From the NCBI RefSeq assembly GCF_040361435.1, contig NZ_APNL01000032.1, forward strand, positions 1 through 16,555: a DNA stretch of 16,555 nt, written 5' to 3'. This DNA is from Salinisphaera sp002433465. GTDB lineage: Bacteria > Pseudomonadota > Gammaproteobacteria > Nevskiales > Salinisphaeraceae. Of the stretch, positions 14,469-16,555 are shown one piece after another. A program made the position numbers and the translations under genes. The notes below the pieces were generated by a model that did not search any database, was not told the DNA's origin, and saw nothing but the letters and a program-made list of their open reading frames with translations. Positions within the stretch are counted from its first letter, which is position 1. Each line of letters starts with the position of its first letter.

Positions 14469-15261
14469 CATCCACCTCGTATTCGATACGGCAAGCACGC
14501 CGCTGTAGCCAGTACACGCCGGCCATATCCAGTAAACCGGTCCAGAGCCGATTGCCCACGCCGTACTTCGACCGGCCCGCGCGCCGCGGCCGATGCGCCA
14601 CCGGCACGCTGATCACCTGCGCACCGGCGCGCACGAACAGCGCGGGCAGGAAACGATGCATATGCCGAAAGCTCGGCAGCGCAAGAAAATCATCGCGGGC
14701 GAAGACCTTGAGACCACAGCCCGTATCCGGACAGCCGTCGCCCAGCAACGCGCCGCGCAAACCATTGGCCATGCGTGACGACAGCCGCCGCAGCGCGCTG
14801 TCGTTGCGTGTCCGGCGCCAGCCCACCACGAGACAGCGGCTCGCCTGTGCCTGCTGACGATAGGCGTCGACCAGACGGGTAATATCAGCCGGCGGGTTCT
14901 GGCCATCACCGTCCAGGGTCGCGATCAGCGGCGCCCGTGCGGCATGGATGCCGTTGGCGAGCGCCGCGCTCTGGCCGCAGTTCTGCGGCAAGCGCACGAC
15001 CCTCAGCGTGGCGACACGCCCGGCGGCGAGCGACAGCACGGACGCCGTATCGTCGGTCGAACCGTCGTCCACGGCGATCAGCTCGTAGTCGATCTGGCCG
15101 GCGAGCGCGCGATCGATCTCCGCAAGCAGCGCGGCTACGCTGTCCTGCTCGTTGTAGAAAGGAATGACCACGGCCAGGGCCGGTGCCGTAAGGCAGTCGC
15201 GATTTGGCAAACGCTTCGATCCTCTTGCGTACCGGCCGACAAGGCACGGCACGCTTTGCAT
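14461..15261 (-). CDS. GT2 polyprenyl-phosphate glycosyltransferase (DPM1/ArnC-like)
   Basis: This is a 266-residue cytoplasmic or membrane-associated family 2 glycosyltransferase that would load a sugar from a nucleotide donor onto undecaprenyl phosphate. Motifs in order are VVIPFYNEQDS (31-41), AVDDGSTDDT (63-72), LDGDGQNPP with the metal-binding Asp117/Asp119, DTGCGLKVF (179-187), HRPRRAGRSKYG (223-234) and LLDMAGVYWLQRR near the end. It lacks the two C-terminal helices of ArnC. The ATG at 15261 has no visible binding site; a TTG at 15210 has AGAGGA 9 nt upstream, still leaves the whole domain, and may be the true start. It is the first gene of the minus-strand operon. Confidence 0.88.
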   Translation of the reverse strand: MQSVPCLVGRYARGSKRLPNRDCLTAPALAVVIPFYNEQDSVAALLAEIDRALAGQIDYELIAVDDGSTDDTASVLSLAAGRVATLRVVRLPQNCGQSAALANGIHAARAPLIATLDGDGQNPPADITRLVDAYRQQAQASRCLVVGWRRTRNDSALRRLSSRMANGLRGALLGDGCPDTGCGLKVFARDDFLALPSFRHMHRFLPALFVRAGAQVISVPVAHRPRRAGRSKYGVGNRLWTGLLDMAGVYWLQRRACRIEYEVDDV

Positions 15262-15457
15262 GCGCGATGCACCGAATTATCGACAGCGCGGATCGCACAG
15301 CCGTTAGCAGGACGTTTGTTTTTCGTTGGTTCGTGAATTCTGCAGCGGTCTACACCACTTACGGGCGTTCCGACGCCGTGGTGACGGCATACCCACGTTT
15401 TCCGCACGCGGCCCGGGCCAGGCTTTTGAGGGTCAGGCGCTTCCAGGATTCGTTGCC

Positions 15458-16204
15458 ATGTCCAAACCCGCCCACGCCGATCGTCGAACGGCTGTCGGTC
15501 ATCCCGCCTGGACGCCGCGTCCCTGGCAGGACGACCCCTTGTTCGTCTGCCCCTTGCTGGCGCTGGTGCTTGGCTTGTTGATCACCCAGGGGCTCGATCT
15601 CGATGGCTACTGGGCCGACCTGCTGTTCCGGCTGGAAGGCGACGACTGGGACTTGCGCTATGCCTGGCTGACATCGCGGGTTCTGCACGAATACGGTCAA
15701 CGGTTCTCCATCGCCTGGGGCGTGGGCCTGCTCGCACTGACCGCGGTGAGCAGCTGGAGCCAACGGCTGCGCCCCTATCGGCGCGGGCTCGTCTGCCTGT
15801 GCATCGCGGTGATCACAAGCCTGCTGCTGGTGTCGCTGGGCAAGCATATGCTCGCGCTGCCCTGCCCCTGGGATCTGTCGCGCTATGGCGGCGACGTGGC
15901 CGGCGCGGCCGTCTATGCCCTGCACCCCGGCGAAGTCGGCGGCTGCTTTCCGGCCGGCCATGCCGCCGGCGGCTATTGTCTGTTCGCGCTGTTCTTCTTC
16001 GCCCGCCAATATCCGCTGGGCCGGGCGATCTGGTGGCTGGCACCCGGTATCGTGGTCGGCATTACCTACGGTCTTGCACAGGAGCTGCGCGGCGCGCATT
16101 TCCTGTCACACGACATGGTCAGCGCGGGCCTGTGCTGGTTCGTGAGCTATACGGTGTTTCGTATCGGATTCGCCAAGGCGAGCGACCACGTCAATCAGAG
16201 CTGA
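15458..16204 (+). CDS. PAP2-family lipid phosphatase (LpxE/LpxT-like)
   Basis: This is a 248-residue inner-membrane phosphatase with about six helices. The PAP2 motifs are present in variant form: GKHMLALPCPWDL (Lys129; the usual Arg-Pro is Cys-Pro), CFPAGHAAGGY (His168) and LRGAHFLSHDMVSAG (Arg211, His214, His218, Asp219). Relatives act on lipid A phosphates or undecaprenyl pyrophosphate. The start is ATG at 15458 with AGGA 9 nt upstream; the frame is open further upstream but has no binding site. It diverges from the GT2 operon, with a 196-nt gap that may hold both promoters. A weak candidate for this gene is TTGGTT-17-TCTACA at 15326-15354. Position suggests a role in lipid A remodelling or carrier recycling; the substrate is inference. 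Confidence 0.85.
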   Translation: MSKPAHADRRTAVGHPAWTPRPWQDDPLFVCPLLALVLGLLITQGLDLDGYWADLLFRLEGDDWDLRYAWLTSRVLHEYGQRFSIAWGVGLLALTAVSSWSQRLRPYRRGLVCLCIAVITSLLLVSLGKHMLALPCPWDLSRYGGDVAGAAVYALHPGEVGGCFPAGHAAGGYCLFALFFFARQYPLGRAIWWLAPGIVVGITYGLAQELRGAHFLSHDMVSAGLCWFVSYTVFRIGFAKASDHVNQS

Positions 16205-16555
16205 TGTGAATAGAACTCTCTTGAGGTGGCCTAGGACTATCTGGGAAAACGAGGGAATTAGAGCTCTCTATTACTTCGCGTGTAAACCATCGCCGGACTT
16301 GCGCCGAGTTTTTTCACTCCCTTCCCTGGGCGTGCTTCACCGCCAAATTAATCTGGGAGTCGACGTGAGCCTGCTTCGCGGCTTTCAAGTACCACAGAGT
16401 GGAATCCACGTCATTCTGGGGCGCCCCATTCTGGAGCACCCCAATCGAGTAGCGGCCCATCTAGAGGCATCGAATCGATGGTGACAAGGTCCGCTTCTGG
16501 CCGCTAGCCGGCATATCGGCTGATACCTGATAACACCGCTCGGTTGGGGGGGGGG
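16205..16555. other. Terminal region without a recognisable gene
   Basis: A 92-codon + frame starts at a GTG (16206) just after the PAP2 stop and runs to 16484, but it has no binding site of its own, no family I recognise and weaker GC bias than the genes upstream. I do not call it a gene. No terminator for the PAP2 gene is evident. The window ends in ten consecutive G (16546-16555), which looks like a contig-end sequencing artefact. Confidence 0.5.
16412..16441. repeat. 15-bp imperfect tandem repeat
   Basis: Two adjacent 15-nt units, CATTCTGGGGCGCCC and CATTCTGGAGCACCC, differ at two positions. The first includes the palindrome GGGGCGCCCC (16418-16427). The unit keeps the reading frame of the unrecognised 92-codon ORF (ILGRP/ILEHP). 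Confidence 0.8.

Noticed and set aside
15364..15377. GGCGT-TCCG-ACGCC hairpin as a terminator or attenuator before the PAP2 gene
   Set aside because: The stem is 5 bp, no T run follows, and it lies in a divergent promoter region where a terminator has no obvious role.

Overview
This window reads as high-GC proteobacterial DNA, most probably from a gammaproteobacterium. The evidence is the mer gene set (merR, merT, merP, merF, merA), a PmrAB/EptA-type polymyxin-resistance locus, an ArnT-like transferase with an LAB_N partner, and frequent GTG/TTG starts. A halophilic, metal-tolerant genus such as Salinisphaera would fit, but that is only a guess. There is no rRNA, tRNA, transposase, integrase or CRISPR array that I can recognise. 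The window ends in a run of ten G, which looks like a contig edge.

Region A (about 396-4051) is a metal-response module. A MerR-family regulator on the + strand (3644-4051) diverges from a minus-strand run of lnt (apolipoprotein N-acyltransferase), a short CDF cation transporter, lspA (signal peptidase II) and a small Met-rich membrane protein. The divergent gap holds a MerR-type promoter for the minus strand: a 19-bp spacer filled by an imperfect dyad. The CDF/lspA/MerR set recalls the cargo of ISPpu12-like elements, but here lnt is added and no transposase is seen. The likely output is metal efflux together with extra capacity for lipoprotein maturation.

Region B (4752-7804) is a compact mercury operon, merR-merT-merP-merF-merA, with all genes in one direction. 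A near-canonical Pmer with a perfect operator dyad lies between merR and merT. MerP, MerT and MerF bring Hg(II) in and MerA reduces it to Hg(0). A ynfA-type small membrane protein lies convergent to merA, with nested inverted repeats between them. The 700 bp between regions A and B holds no gene I can support.

Region C (about 8410-8800) is a junction. It contains an orphan fragment resembling the core of NuoN, or a related antiporter-like subunit, ending in a (CTGGTG)4 repeat.

Region D (8801-16204) is an envelope-modification locus. On the minus strand, in transcription order, lie a GT2 polyprenyl-phosphate glycosyltransferase, an LAB_N small membrane protein, an ArnT-like membrane glycosyltransferase, an OmpR-type response regulator, its sensor kinase and an EptA/MCR-type phosphoethanolamine transferase. 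The first five are tightly packed, with overlaps or a 4-nt gap. A PAP2 lipid phosphatase diverges on the + strand. Together these could sense envelope stress and alter lipid A charge, giving resistance to cationic peptides. The last 350 bp (16205-16555) holds only an unrecognised ORF, a 15-bp tandem repeat and the poly-G end.
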